The notes under the pieces were generated by a model, which saw only the letters and a list, made by a program, of their open reading frames with translations, was not told the origin of the DNA and searched no databases. From Opitutia bacterium (lineage in GTDB: Bacteria; Verrucomicrobiota; Verrucomicrobiae; Opitutales; UBA953): a stretch of DNA of 64,000 nucleotides. The first letter of the stretch is position 1; each line of letters starts with the position of its first letter. A program made the translations under genes and the position numbers. The DNA lies in NCBI GenBank assembly GCA_004558035.1, contig SFEJ01000003.1, positions 1-64,000 on the forward strand, given 5' to 3'. Positions 32,903-41,029 of this stretch are shown in pieces.

Positions 32903-34032
32903 GCGCGGCCTCCTTTTCCTTCGTCGGCGTTCCCGCCGCGGATCTTTTCCGCCGCGAGCCCGCTCCGCATCACGAGAGAACGCATCGTCGGGTTGTACAT
33001 GAAAGGATTCTTCAGAATTTTGGAAAGCAGTTTGAGCCGGATCTTCCGCGTTCCCGCGCGGTAGCGGGCGAAGATCTTTTCGGGCGAAAACGCCGCGTCG
33101 CCGCCGAAGGCGTCCGCGAGCGCCTCCGCGGAATCGAGCGCGTAGCTCATGCCCTCGAGCGAGCTCGGCGAAATGAAGCCCGCCGCCTCGCCGAGCAGAA
33201 ACGCGCCCTCGGGAACGCCGATCCGGAAATCGCGCGCGTGCTCCGGGCGGAGCACCTGGCAAGCTTCCGTGCGTATGGGATTTTTCAATACGAATCCGAA
33301 TCCCTCGGCGCGCTCCCGCAGCAGCTCGTAGGCGCGCGCGGAATTTTCGCGCGGGAACGCCGCGCCGAAGACCAGCGCGCCGTCCTTCGAGATCGCCCAG
33401 CCGTAGCAGTCCGAGAGCCGTTCGTCGAAAAAGCACGCGTAGAGCGGCGCGGGCTGGCGGTCGGGGAACCACTGCTGCACCGCCGTGTAGCTGCGGATCT
33501 TATGGCGCGGGAACAGCGTCCGCCGCACGAGCGACGCCGCGCCGTCCGCGCCGACGACCGCGCGCGCGAGCAGCGTCTTTTCGTTCCCGTCTTCGAAATA
33601 CGTCACGCGCCAAAGCCCGTCCGCGCCGCGCGAAAAGCCGCGCACGCTCGCCTCGTGGCGCACGCGGACCGACGCGGGAACGAGCGACTTGAGCCAGAGG
33701 TCGAACCGGTGCCGGTCCATGTTGACGTAGAAGCGGCGGTACGTGCGCTCGTGCCCGCGGCAAAGGTCGATCGTGCGCACGGCGAAGAGCTGCGGGTCGG
33801 CGAGAACGGCGTTCGGCAGCGCGAGCCCCTGCCGCGCGAGCGCGCGCTGCGCGTCCTCCGCGAGCAGCCCGCCGCAAGGCTTGCGGAAGCCCGGCGCGTC
33901 CGGCGAAGCCGCCTTGCGGTCGAACGCGACGACGCGGAAACGCGGCGCGAGCAGGCGCGCGAAAGTCGCGCCCGCGGGACCGAGCCCGACGACGGCGACG
34001 TCGTAAGCGGCGTTCTCGTCGCGCGTCGTCAT
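32899..34032 (-). CDS. FAD-dependent oxidoreductase, geranylgeranyl-reductase-like
   Basis: 377 residues. An N-terminal FAD site (DVAVVGLGPAGATFARLL) is followed by the family's KPCGGLL cysteine-containing motif and, near residue 290, GAFLLGEAAGFISPSSLEGMSYAL, as in geranylgeranyl reductases and related flavoproteins. These reduce prenyl chains or similar double bonds. The substrate here is unknown, though the cell makes isoprenoids by the MEP route (ispG at 21.4 kb). Four-base overlaps link it to the secreted protein upstream and to polA downstream. Confidence 0.85.
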   Translation of the reverse strand: MTTRDENAAYDVAVVGLGPAGATFARLLAPRFRVVAFDRKAASPDAPGFRKPCGGLLAEDAQRALARQGLALPNAVLADPQLFAVRTIDLCRGHERTYRRFYVNMDRHRFDLWLKSLVPASVRVRHEASVRGFSRGADGLWRVTYFEDGNEKTLLARAVVGADGAASLVRRTLFPRHKIRSYTAVQQWFPDRQPAPLYACFFDERLSDCYGWAISKDGALVFGAAFPRENSARAYELLRERAEGFGFVLKNPIRTEACQVLRPEHARDFRIGVPEGAFLLGEAAGFISPSSLEGMSYALDSAEALADAFGGDAAFSPEKIFARYRAGTRKIRLKLLSKILKNPFMYNPTMRSLVMRSGLAAEKIRGGNADEGKGGRA

Positions 34033-35174
34033 TTCGCTTCGGGTTCGTCCGCGGGAACGCCCGCGTCGTCTTCGCTTTCTGCGATTTTGGTTTCGGCGGA
34101 GAATTTCCGCGTCGTGCTGCGCGTGATCTTCATGCCGGAATTTTCCCAGAATTTCGCGATGCCGCGCAGTTTTTCCGCCTCGGCGGCGGTGAGCGTTCCC
34201 GCGGCGCCGCGCGCGACGGCGGCGTCCTTCGCGGCGGAGACGACGGCGTTCATCGCCGCGAGATCCGCGAGCCAGCGCGCCTTCGCCGCGTCCGTCAGCG
34301 AAAGCGCGAACGTCAGCCCGTCGCCCGCGGCGAGCTTCACCGTCCGCGTTTCGGGAACGAGGTCGCGGTGCGAGACGGAAACGCGCAGCGCGCGCCCGAG
34401 CGGCAGCTTCAGCGTCGTCGGCGCGCCGTTCGGCGAAAGCGTGTAGTCCAGCCCGCCGATCTTCAGCGAAACGCCCGGCACGGCGACGCGCGCGGGCACG
34501 TCCGAAATCGCGAACGTGCCGTCCGGCTTTTCCTCGACAAGCGGGAACGCCGGCGCCTCGACGACGCAGGAGACTTCCACCGCACCGTAGGCGGCGTCGG
34601 CGGGAACGGGCTTCACTTCGCCCGAAGCGATTTTTTCGGAAAGCTCGGCGACCGCCTCTTCCGCGGTCTCGACGACACGGAGCTCGCGCAGCTCGGCGTT
34701 CGTTTCCGGAGCGTCGAAAATCTTGGAGACGTGTCCGGACGCGAGCGCCGTTCCCGTCGCGGAATACAGCGCGTAGAAAACCGTCTGACGCGCGTAGACG
34801 GTGCCGCCGCGCTTCGTTTCAAGCGGCGAAGCGAGGCGAAGATCGAGCACGCAGTCCGCGCCCGCGGCGCTCGCCGCGTCGGCGGGCGAAAGCGCGGAAA
34901 GAAAGGCGTCCCCCTCGGCGGCGTTTTCGAGAAAATCCGGCGCGATCGGCGCGAGTCCCGGCAGCGAGAGCGCGCCCGCGACGGCGGCGGCGACGTTCCC
35001 GCGGGCGTCGCGGAAAAGAGCCTTGCCCGACGCGTCGCGCACGAGCACGAGGACGGAGACGTCGCGCGAGGCGGCGGGAACCGCGGCTGCGCGCGGAGCT
35101 TCCGGCGCGGCGTCCGCGCACGGGAACGCGACGCCCAGCGCCGCGGCGGAAAGAAGTATGGCGAGATTTTTCAT
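34029..35174 (-). CDS. Secreted protein of unknown function, PEGA-like segment
   Basis: 381 residues with a signal peptide (MKNLAILLSAAALGVAFPCADA). Residues about 40-190 resemble a surface-antigen or CsgG-like alpha/beta domain (DVSVLVLVRDASGK, CVLDLRLASP). Residues about 235-310 look like a PEGA repeat (PGVSLKIGGLDYTLSPNG, GRALRVSVSHRDLVPETRTV). No enzyme motif is visible. It is the first gene of a tightly linked set with the oxidoreductase and polA. Confidence 0.6.
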   Translation of the reverse strand: MKNLAILLSAAALGVAFPCADAAPEAPRAAAVPAASRDVSVLVLVRDASGKALFRDARGNVAAAVAGALSLPGLAPIAPDFLENAAEGDAFLSALSPADAASAAGADCVLDLRLASPLETKRGGTVYARQTVFYALYSATGTALASGHVSKIFDAPETNAELRELRVVETAEEAVAELSEKIASGEVKPVPADAAYGAVEVSCVVEAPAFPLVEEKPDGTFAISDVPARVAVPGVSLKIGGLDYTLSPNGAPTTLKLPLGRALRVSVSHRDLVPETRTVKLAAGDGLTFALSLTDAAKARWLADLAAMNAVVSAAKDAAVARGAAGTLTAAEAEKLRGIAKFWENSGMKITRSTTRKFSAETKIAESEDDAGVPADEPEAK

Positions 35175-35267
35175 GCCTTCAATTTTTCCCCAAAGCCGCC
35201 GGGACGCAAAGAAAAACCGCGCCGCTCCGAAAAGTCGCGGGAACTTCCGGTCGGTCTCCGCGGGGCG

Positions 35268-36557
35268 TCAGCGGGCGGCGGCCTTGCCGAAGTCCGCGGA
35301 AAGCGTCCGCCGCGCGAGCGCGACGAGCCAAAAGCCGGGAATCGTGCACAGAATCGCCCACCAGAAGAACGCCTCGTAGCCGAGAAATTCCTGCAGCGCG
35401 CCCGCCCAGAATTTCGGCAGCATCGCGCCCAGCGCCATGAAGCCCGTGCAGATCGCGTAGTGCGCGACGGCGCGCCGCGTTCCCGCGCACGCGTGCAGCA
35501 TGTAGAGCATGTAGCCCGTGAAGCCGAAGCCGTAGCCGAACATCTCGACCACGATGCCCGCGCCGACGAGCGGGAGCGCCGAGGGCTGCGCGTGCGCGAA
35601 CGCGACGTAGATGAGGTCCGGCACGTTCAGTAGCAGAATCATCGGGAACAGCCACGCGCGCAGGCCGTTGCGCGAGACGAGCCAGCCCGCGAGCACGCCG
35701 CCCGCGAGCATCGCCGCGACGCCGAACGTGCCGTTGAGCAGCCCGAGCGCGCGGTTGTCCAGCGCGAGCCCGCCGTGCTCGAGCGCGTCCTTGAAGAACA
35801 GCGGCGAGACCGCGCCGATCTGCACTTCGCCGAAGCGGAAGAACAGCAGGAAAAGCAGCAGGAAGCCGATCCGTTCCTTTCTGAAGAAACTTTTCCACGT
35901 GTCCGCGAAGTCGCCGAAAAGCGAGCCGCCGCGCGTTCCTGCGGGAACGTCGTTCGCCGGGCGCGGCAGAGCCGCCGCGTGGAAGAACGCGAGCGCGCCC
36001 GAAAGCAGCGCGAGCCCGACGAACACCTGCGTCCACGCCGTTCCCGCGGGAACCTCGTTCGCGATGAGCACGCCCGCCGCCGCGATCACGCCGCCCTTGG
36101 CGAAGATCTGCGAAAGCCGGAAGAACGTGCTGCGCCAGCCCGAATAGAACGCCTGCCGCCCCGAATCCAGCGCGAGCATGTAGAAGCCGTCCGCCGCGAT
36201 GTCGTGCGTCGCCGAAACGACGGCGACCGCGAAAAGCGCCGCGACGATGCCGAGCGCGGGAACGCCGAAGAAGAACGCCGCCGCGAGCGCGCCGAGCAAC
36301 AGCGCTCCCGCCGCCTGCGTGCCGAAGATCCACGCGCGCTTGCGCCCGACGCTGTCCACGAGCGGGCTCCAAAGCGCCTTCAGCGTCCACGGCAGATACG
36401 CCCACGCGGCGACCGTCGTGATGACGGCGTTGTCGAAGCCGAGGTCCTTCATCGCGACGGGCGCGACGAGATCGACGACGGCGTTCGGCAGCCCCTGCGT
36501 GAAATAAAGCGTCGCGACCCAAAGAGCGGCGACGCCGGAAAGAGCGGAAGTCTTCAC
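35268..36557 (-). CDS. AmpG-type major facilitator superfamily permease
   Basis: 429 residues with about 12 membrane helices. The start GVAALWVATLYFTQGLPNAVVDLVAPVAMKDLG (key part FTQGLPNA) and ATHDIAADGFYMLAL are typical of AmpG, which imports anhydro-muropeptides released during cell-wall turnover. Several relatives carry other solutes. I chose the GTG at 36557, just before the first helix. The frame is open further upstream, but that part overlaps the small lipoprotein gene at 36617-36772. Confidence 0.82.
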   Translation of the reverse strand: MKTSALSGVAALWVATLYFTQGLPNAVVDLVAPVAMKDLGFDNAVITTVAAWAYLPWTLKALWSPLVDSVGRKRAWIFGTQAAGALLLGALAAAFFFGVPALGIVAALFAVAVVSATHDIAADGFYMLALDSGRQAFYSGWRSTFFRLSQIFAKGGVIAAAGVLIANEVPAGTAWTQVFVGLALLSGALAFFHAAALPRPANDVPAGTRGGSLFGDFADTWKSFFRKERIGFLLLFLLFFRFGEVQIGAVSPLFFKDALEHGGLALDNRALGLLNGTFGVAAMLAGGVLAGWLVSRNGLRAWLFPMILLLNVPDLIYVAFAHAQPSALPLVGAGIVVEMFGYGFGFTGYMLYMLHACAGTRRAVAHYAICTGFMALGAMLPKFWAGALQEFLGYEAFFWWAILCTIPGFWLVALARRTLSADFGKAAAR

Positions 36558-36616
36558 GGAAAAAAACGACGGGAGAACGCCGCGAAAAAAGAATTTCCGC
36601 TGCGCCTCGAAACTCC

Positions 36617-36772
36617 TCAAGGAGTCTGAATCGTCACGCGCGAAGCGTCGCCCGCGCCGAGGTGGATGACCTTCGGTCCCGACGAGCACGCGCCCGCGAG
36701 CAGGCAGAGCGCGAGCGCCGCCAGCGCGAACGCCGCGCGGCGGGAACGCGCGGTTTTCTCAGTTTTCCGCAT
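36617..36772 (-). CDS. Small lipoprotein-like peptide (51 residues)
   Basis: A short frame starting with ATG at 36772 and ending TGA. It encodes a basic start (MRKTEKTARSRR), a hydrophobic core (AFALAALALCLLAGAC) and a short polar tail ending VTIQTP. The cysteine at residue 29 sits in a weak lipobox (AGAC; position -3 is Ala, not Leu). The start overlaps the end of the upstream gene by 14 bases, favouring coupled translation. It matches no family I know. Confidence 0.6.
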   Translation of the reverse strand: MRKTEKTARSRRAAFALAALALCLLAGACSSGPKVIHLGAGDASRVTIQTP

Positions 36773-37544
36773 GAGGCGCGCTTCCTTTCCCGAGCGTCTT
36801 TTCGCCGAACGCGTCCACCGCCCTGAAAAGCTTGTGGAAGAAATCCGCGACGGTGACGTTGAGCGAGAGCAACTCGCTGTTCGTAAGGTCGATCGTGTCG
36901 CCGACCTTGAACGCGCGGCGCGTGTCCGCGAGGCGCACTTCCGGCTTGTCCTCGGGCTTCAGCGGCTGAATCGTCTGCACGGTCTTGAACTCGAACGCGA
37001 GCTCGCCGTCGTCGTCCACGTCTTCCGCGGTGACGACGCCGTTGCGGCGCATCAGCGAGCCGAGCGCGATGCCGAGCGCGACGACCGCGTCCTCAAGCGA
37101 ATTGGTGATGCCGAATTCCTTTTCGAACGCCTCGAACTTGTCGGGCACGGAGGAATTGACGAACGCCTGCTGCTTGCGCCCGACGAGCTCGTTGGTCGCC
37201 TTCGGGTCCTTGTCCATCGCCTCCTTGTTGGCGATGAGCGTGCAGAGCAGATGGCAGCTGTCCATGCACGCGGCGGCGATGCCGAGAAGGTCGTTCAGCG
37301 TCTGGCGCAGGATGAGCCCGCGGACGTACGTCTTCATGCCCTCGAAAGGCATGTGCATGGGCGCGACGGGCATGACGCGCGTCATCGTGCTGAACGTGTT
37401 GTAGTTTTCTTCGCTGACGTGCTGCGATGCCGCGAGATTGAAGGCGAGCAGATCGTACTGGCGCTGCAGCGCGCTCAGAAACTGGCGGCTGATGGACTGC
37501 AGGCTGATGACCTGCCGGTTCGAGTTGTTTTCTTCTTCGGACAT
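36759..37544 (-). CDS. Conserved-looking protein of unknown function
   Basis: 261 residues, soluble, with no signal peptide. Mostly helical at the start (ISLQSISRQFLSALQRQYDLL), with a Met-rich stretch near residue 60 (TRVMPVAPMHMPFEGM), a Cys-containing helix (AAACMDSCHLLC) and a long acidic region (ITNSLEDAVV to EDVDDDGELAFEF). It resembles no family I recognise. The start is the ATG at 37544; an upstream TTG at 37583 is less likely. It overlaps the small lipoprotein gene. Confidence 0.65.
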   Translation of the reverse strand: MSEEENNSNRQVISLQSISRQFLSALQRQYDLLAFNLAASQHVSEENYNTFSTMTRVMPVAPMHMPFEGMKTYVRGLILRQTLNDLLGIAAACMDSCHLLCTLIANKEAMDKDPKATNELVGRKQQAFVNSSVPDKFEAFEKEFGITNSLEDAVVALGIALGSLMRRNGVVTAEDVDDDGELAFEFKTVQTIQPLKPEDKPEVRLADTRRAFKVGDTIDLTNSELLSLNVTVADFFHKLFRAVDAFGEKTLGKGSAPHAEN

Positions 37545-37613
37545 AATGCGGAAGATGGAACAGCCAAACGCGCGTTCCCGCAACGATTTTCTCGCGGCGG
37601 GAACGCGGCGGCG

Positions 37614-38009
37614 TCATTCGCCTTCCGCCGGGAAGCCCTGCGCGTCTTCGGGGAAAAACCAGACGAAGGCGTCTTCGGGATCGCCGGAAAAATCCGCCGC
37701 GGCGGCGACGCGCAGCGTTCCCGCGTCCGAAAGGCGGAAGAAATTCTCCTCCGGCGGGCAGTCGTCGATGCGGAAGATCTCCGGCGGCAGCACGATCTTC
37801 ACGCGCGTTCCCGCGGGCGCGTCGTCGTCGCCGCGCCAGGTGCCGCGGATTTCGCCGAGCGGCGTCTTCGCGACGAATTCGCACGCGCCCGCCGCGACGA
37901 GCTCGCCGTAAACCGCCTGCTCCCGCGCCTCGGGCGCCTCCGCGGCGGGAACGCCCTTCTTCGGCGCGCGCCCGAAGAGCCTCGCGAAAACGTTTCCGAA
38001 AAACCCCAT
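37614..38009 (-). CDS. Small protein of unknown function, beta-rich
   Basis: 131 residues. A short amphipathic start (MGFFGNVFARLFGR) is followed by a beta-rich region (EFVAKTPLGEIRGTWRG, GTRVKIVLPPEIFRI) that faintly recalls TOBE or OB folds. No catalytic motif is seen. It lies 15 bases upstream of the Nudix gene on the same strand and is probably co-transcribed with it. Confidence 0.6.
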   Translation of the reverse strand: MGFFGNVFARLFGRAPKKGVPAAEAPEAREQAVYGELVAAGACEFVAKTPLGEIRGTWRGDDDAPAGTRVKIVLPPEIFRIDDCPPEENFFRLSDAGTLRVAAAADFSGDPEDAFVWFFPEDAQGFPAEGE

Positions 38010-38024
38010 GACGCGCCGCCTTTC

Positions 38025-38528
38025 TCAGCCGATTTTTTCCTCGTCCACGCGCTCGGGCGCGCCGTTCCCGCACTGCGCGCGGTAGGCGAGAAACGTTCCC
38101 GCGGCGGCGTGTTCGTCGAACACGGGCCAGACGAGCACGCGGTCGCTCGGCGGAATCGCGGCGGCGTCGATCTCCTCGCGCGTGAAGAACGCGAACCCGC
38201 CTTCGTCGATTTCGGGCGGGAGCGCCTCGAGCGGCTTGCGCGCGTCGAAAAGGAACATCAGCCAATGCCCGCTGCCTTCGTAGCCGCGCTCGGAGACCAT
38301 GCCGAAGAGATGCAGATCGGCGGGCGTCAGCTCGATGCCGGTTTCCTCGCGCGCCTCGCGGACCGCGCATTCGAACGGCGACTCGCCGAGCGCCATTTCG
38401 AGCTTGCCGCCGACGGGGCTCCAGCAGCCCTTGTTCGGGGCTTTTTTGCGCTGAATCATCAGAAATTTCCCTTCGGCGTTCCGAATGAAGATCAGCACGG
38501 AAATCTTAAAAGGAAGAATCGCGTCCAT
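38025..38528 (-). CDS. Nudix hydrolase
   Basis: 167 residues with a complete Nudix box at about residues 39-61: G-x5-E-x7-REAREETG, within GGKLEMALGESPFECAVREA. N-terminal strand LIFIRNAEGKFLMIQRK is standard. It hydrolyses a nucleoside diphosphate linked to some group; the exact substrate cannot be told (MutT-like or dinucleotide types). The start is the ATG at 38528; the frame extends upstream into the repeat beside the GxxExxY gene, which argues against a longer protein. Confidence 0.88.
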   Translation of the reverse strand: MDAILPFKISVLIFIRNAEGKFLMIQRKKAPNKGCWSPVGGKLEMALGESPFECAVREAREETGIELTPADLHLFGMVSERGYEGSGHWLMFLFDARKPLEALPPEIDEGGFAFFTREEIDAAAIPPSDRVLVWPVFDEHAAAGTFLAYRAQCGNGAPERVDEEKIG

Positions 38529-38539
38529 AAATTTTTTTC

Positions 38540-38575
38540 GTTTTAACCACGGAAAACACGGAAAGGCACGGAAAT
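38540..38575 (+). repeat. Left inverted repeat of GxxExxY element
   Basis: GTTTTAACCACGG followed by AAAACACGG and AAAGGCACGGAAAT. It is the reverse complement of the TTTCCGTG triple repeat, and its last base lies within the stop codon of the GxxExxY gene. Confidence 0.9.
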
Positions 38576-38961
38576 CAAAGACACATGCGGACAATCTCCG
38601 CGCGCGGATATGCTCCGAAATTGACAAGAAAACCGAGCGGGAGCCGCGTCGCGCGCAGATAGTTCAGCAGCTGCGAACGATGCGAATCGTTCAGCCCGCC
38701 TACGCTTTTCAGTTCGACCACGATCCGGTCGAAGCAGACGAAGTCCGGACGATAGCGCTGCTTCATCTCGGCGCCGCAATAGAAGATTTTGATTTCCGGC
38801 TGCGCGGCGAACGGGATTCCGCGCTTCTCGAACTCCATTTCGAGCGCCTCCTGGTAAACGGCTTCGAGAAAACCGTTCCCGAGATTTTTATAAACCTCGA
38901 ACACCGCTCCGCGAATCGCGTAGCTTTCGTTCTCGTGAATCAGCGCTTTTCCGGAATCCAT
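38575..38961 (-). CDS. GxxExxY protein
   Basis: 128 residues of the GxxExxY family (PF13366 as I recall it). The naming motif is GNGFLEAVYQEALEMEF (near residue 28), and the later RYRPDFVCFDRIVVELKSV has the Asp...Glu-x-Lys layout of PD-(D/E)XK nuclease folds. SQLLNYLRATRLPLGFLVNFG is the family's C-terminal block. Biochemical function is not established to my knowledge. The gene contains none of the 9-mer copies common elsewhere, and its flanking inverted repeats set it apart from neighbouring genes. Confidence 0.9.
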   Translation of the reverse strand: MDSGKALIHENESYAIRGAVFEVYKNLGNGFLEAVYQEALEMEFEKRGIPFAAQPEIKIFYCGAEMKQRYRPDFVCFDRIVVELKSVGGLNDSHRSQLLNYLRATRLPLGFLVNFGAYPRAEIVRMCL

Positions 38962-38986
38962 TTCCGTGCTTTTCCGTGGTAAAAAA
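38960..38986 (+). repeat. Right inverted repeat of GxxExxY element
   Basis: ATTTCCGTGC TTTTCCGTGG then TAAAAAA: two units of the repeat, in the opposite orientation to the left copy. It abuts the ATG of the gene. Confidence 0.85.
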
Positions 38987-38998
38987 TTCTCCTCCTCT

Positions 38999-40294
38999 TC
39001 ACCACACGATCGCCCAGAGCGCCTTCAGGTAGCGGCCTTCGGGGTAGTTCGACATCACGGGGTGATCCATGCCCGGGCCCGTGCGGTCGAGAATCTGCAG
39101 CCGCCGCCCGAGCCGGTGCGCGACGCGGATCACCAGCGCCTCGAAATCTTCGACGCGCAGCAGCCCCGAGCACGAGTTCGTCACGAACAGCCCGCCTTCC
39201 TTCACGAGCGGGAGCACGACCTTGTTCATGTCGTGATACTTCGCGAAACCGTCCTCGTAGTCGTCCTTGCCGTTGATGAGCTTCGGCGGGTCGAGCACGA
39301 CGACGTCGAACTTCTCGCCGTTCGCCTGCATCTGGCGCGCGTACGTGAACGTGTCCGCGTGCACGAAATTCACGCGCGCCTGGTTGAGGTTCGCGTTGCG
39401 CTTCGCCTGCGCGACCGCGTTCTCGTCGAGATCGACGCCCGTCACTTCCGCCGCGCCGCCGAGCGTCTTCGCCGCGATCGAAAAACCGCCCGTGTAGCAG
39501 CACAGGTCGAGCACGCGCTTGCCCGCGCAGAACTGCGCGAGCTTCTTGCGGTTGTCGCGCTGGTCGCAGAAAAAGCCCGTCTTGTGGCCGTTCTCGAAAT
39601 CGACCGCGAAGCGCATCCCGTTCTCGCGGATCTTCACTTCGCGTAGCCCGGGCGTGTGCGAATCGTCGCAGCCGCGCGCGTTCTCCATCGAGCCGAAGCC
39701 CTTGACGAGCTGGATCGTCTCCTTCGTCGTGCCGAGTAGACGATGAAAAATAGGCAGCCAGCCGCGAATGCGCTGAAAGACCGGCAGCGAGAAGATTTCC
39801 ACGCTGAGCACGTCGCCGTATTTGTCCACGACGAGCCCGTTCAGCCCGTCGGCGTCGCCGTGCACGACGCGGAAGGCGTCCGTCGTCTCCGGCAGGCGCA
39901 GCGTTTCCGTGCGCAGCCGCACGGCGCGTTCGATGAGATTTTCGAAATGGTTTTCCGGGAGCGCGTCGGGCGTGCGCGCGAAGATGCGCAGCGGAATGTT
40001 CGCGCCCGCGTTGTAGAAACCGTAGCCGAGCGGCGCGCCGTCCCTGTCGTACACGGAGACCTGCGCGCCGGGCTCGATCCCGCCGGAGGTCGCGCCGACG
40101 AAGTTCGGGAACACGTTCGGCGACGACGTGAAGTAGCGCAGCTGCACCCACGGTTCCCGCCGCTCACCGATTTCGGTCGGCGGCGTGAGGCTTCTCGCGG
40201 GCGCGTGCTCGCGGCGCGGCCGCGCGGCGTTCCCGTAAGGCGCGCGCGCGCCCGGGCGGAAATTTTTTCTCGGCGAAAAAGGCTTTTCGTTCAT
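38999..40294 (-). CDS. RlmI/RlmK-type 23S rRNA methyltransferase
   Basis: 431 residues. After a basic, probably unstructured start (about residues 1-45), a PUA domain (WVQLRYFTSSPNVFPNFVG, residues about 50-120) binds RNA. An RlmI-type EEHEE region follows, then a Rossmann methyltransferase: SAM site VLDLCCYTGGFSIAA (near residue 275), VVVLDPPKLING, and FVTNSCSG with the likely catalytic Cys of m5C enzymes. The closest match I recall is RlmI (m5C1962). The start ATG at 40294 is the last reasonable one; a longer frame upstream has no support. Confidence 0.87.
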   Translation of the reverse strand: MNEKPFSPRKNFRPGARAPYGNAARPRREHAPARSLTPPTEIGERREPWVQLRYFTSSPNVFPNFVGATSGGIEPGAQVSVYDRDGAPLGYGFYNAGANIPLRIFARTPDALPENHFENLIERAVRLRTETLRLPETTDAFRVVHGDADGLNGLVVDKYGDVLSVEIFSLPVFQRIRGWLPIFHRLLGTTKETIQLVKGFGSMENARGCDDSHTPGLREVKIRENGMRFAVDFENGHKTGFFCDQRDNRKKLAQFCAGKRVLDLCCYTGGFSIAAKTLGGAAEVTGVDLDENAVAQAKRNANLNQARVNFVHADTFTYARQMQANGEKFDVVVLDPPKLINGKDDYEDGFAKYHDMNKVVLPLVKEGGLFVTNSCSGLLRVEDFEALVIRVAHRLGRRLQILDRTGPGMDHPVMSNYPEGRYLKALWAIVW

Positions 40295-40477
40295 GCCCGC
40301 AAAGCATGCCCCGCCGCGCAGCTCCGCGCAAGCGCGGAACGGAAACGGGCGCGGAGGAAAATCTCCCGCGGAACCCGCGGGTCGCCGCGGAAAAGCCCTT
40401 ACGGCGCTCGCCCCTCCGCATGCGGCGCGGAACAAAATTTCCTCTCTCGAAAAAAACTCCTCTTTAGGCGTTAAGCA

Positions 40478-40726
40478 TTAACCTTTAGGCTCTCTTTCCG
40501 GCTTCCGCTTGTCGCGCTCGCGCGTGCGGTTCGGCAGATCCGTGCGCGCGCCCCAATAAATGTCCTTCCACTCGGGCCGAATCGCGTAGCCGAGCGCCTC
40601 CAGCTTCTCGATCAGCACCGCCCGCGCGAACGACGACGTCGTCGGATACCCCCGCTCCTTCGCGCCTTTTTCCAAAAGCGCGAACAGTTCCGGCGGCAAT
40701 CTGCACCCGAGTATCTTCATTCGCAT
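40478..40726 (-). CDS. Small ribbon-helix-helix-like protein
   Basis: 82 residues. MKILGCRLPPELFALLEKGAK followed by TSSFARAVLIEKLEALGY gives a short beta strand and two helices, as in RHH DNA-binding proteins. The tail (WKDIYWGARTDLPNRTRERD) is basic and possibly unstructured. It diverges from a second RHH-like gene at 40841 with a 114-base spacer holding direct repeats. A start at the second Met (40720) is possible. It could be an antitoxin without a toxin or a surface-gene regulator. Confidence 0.6.
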   Translation of the reverse strand: MRMKILGCRLPPELFALLEKGAKERGYPTTSSFARAVLIEKLEALGYAIRPEWKDIYWGARTDLPNRTRERDKRKPEREPKG

Positions 40727-40796
40727 CGCAACTAACTTATATAATCAGTTGCCCGCGAACAAGCGGAAAGGCGGCGAAACGCGCGTTCAAGGCTTG

Positions 40797-40840
40797 ACTG
40801 CGCAAACAAGTTGGCTAAAAATCAACTGCGTAAACAAGTT
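40797..40840 (+). promoter_or_regulatory. Direct-repeat candidate operator
   Basis: ACTGCGCAAACAAGTT (40797-40812) and ACTGCGTAAACAAGTT (40825-40840), one mismatch, 28 bases apart. The second copy ends directly at the ATG of the RHH-like gene. A weaker match, GTTGCCCGCGAACAAG, lies at 40748-40763. RHH proteins often bind tandem repeats before their own genes, so an autoregulatory site is likely. Confidence 0.55.
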
Positions 40841-41029
40841 ATGACTCCACTTAACGAACAACCCCTCGAAGAAAAATCCGTTCGCATTCCCATACCGGAC
40901 GAACTCTACGAGCTTGTTCTCGAAGCCGCCCAAAAAGCCGGCGTCTCCACCGAAGAATTTCTCCGAAACCTTCTTCGAGAAAAACTCCGCGACGTTCCCG
41001 CGCCTCTCGAAAGAAGCGCGGCGGCGTAA
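40841..41029 (+). CDS. Small ribbon-helix-helix-like protein
   Basis: 62 residues. KSVRIPIPDELYELVLEAAQ followed by VSTEEFLRNLLREKLRD matches the strand-helix-helix pattern of RHH/Arc-type DNA-binding proteins. It ends 50 bases before the large autotransporter gene on the same strand, so it may control or be transcribed with it. The start is the ATG at 40841. A TTG 30 bases upstream would put part of the candidate operator inside the gene. Confidence 0.65.
   Translation: MTPLNEQPLEEKSVRIPIPDELYELVLEAAQKAGVSTEEFLRNLLREKLRDVPAPLERSAAA

Larger units (their letters stand above)
38540..38986 (-). mobile_element. Candidate mini-element: GxxExxY gene bracketed by inverted repeats
   Basis: A 447-base unit. 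Two inverted copies of (TTTCCGTGN)n lie exactly at the two ends of the GxxExxY reading frame: one reaches into the stop codon, the other begins one base inside the start codon. A copy without a gene sits at 822-856. No known transposase or target-site duplication was recognised. Mobility is inference. Confidence 0.55.
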
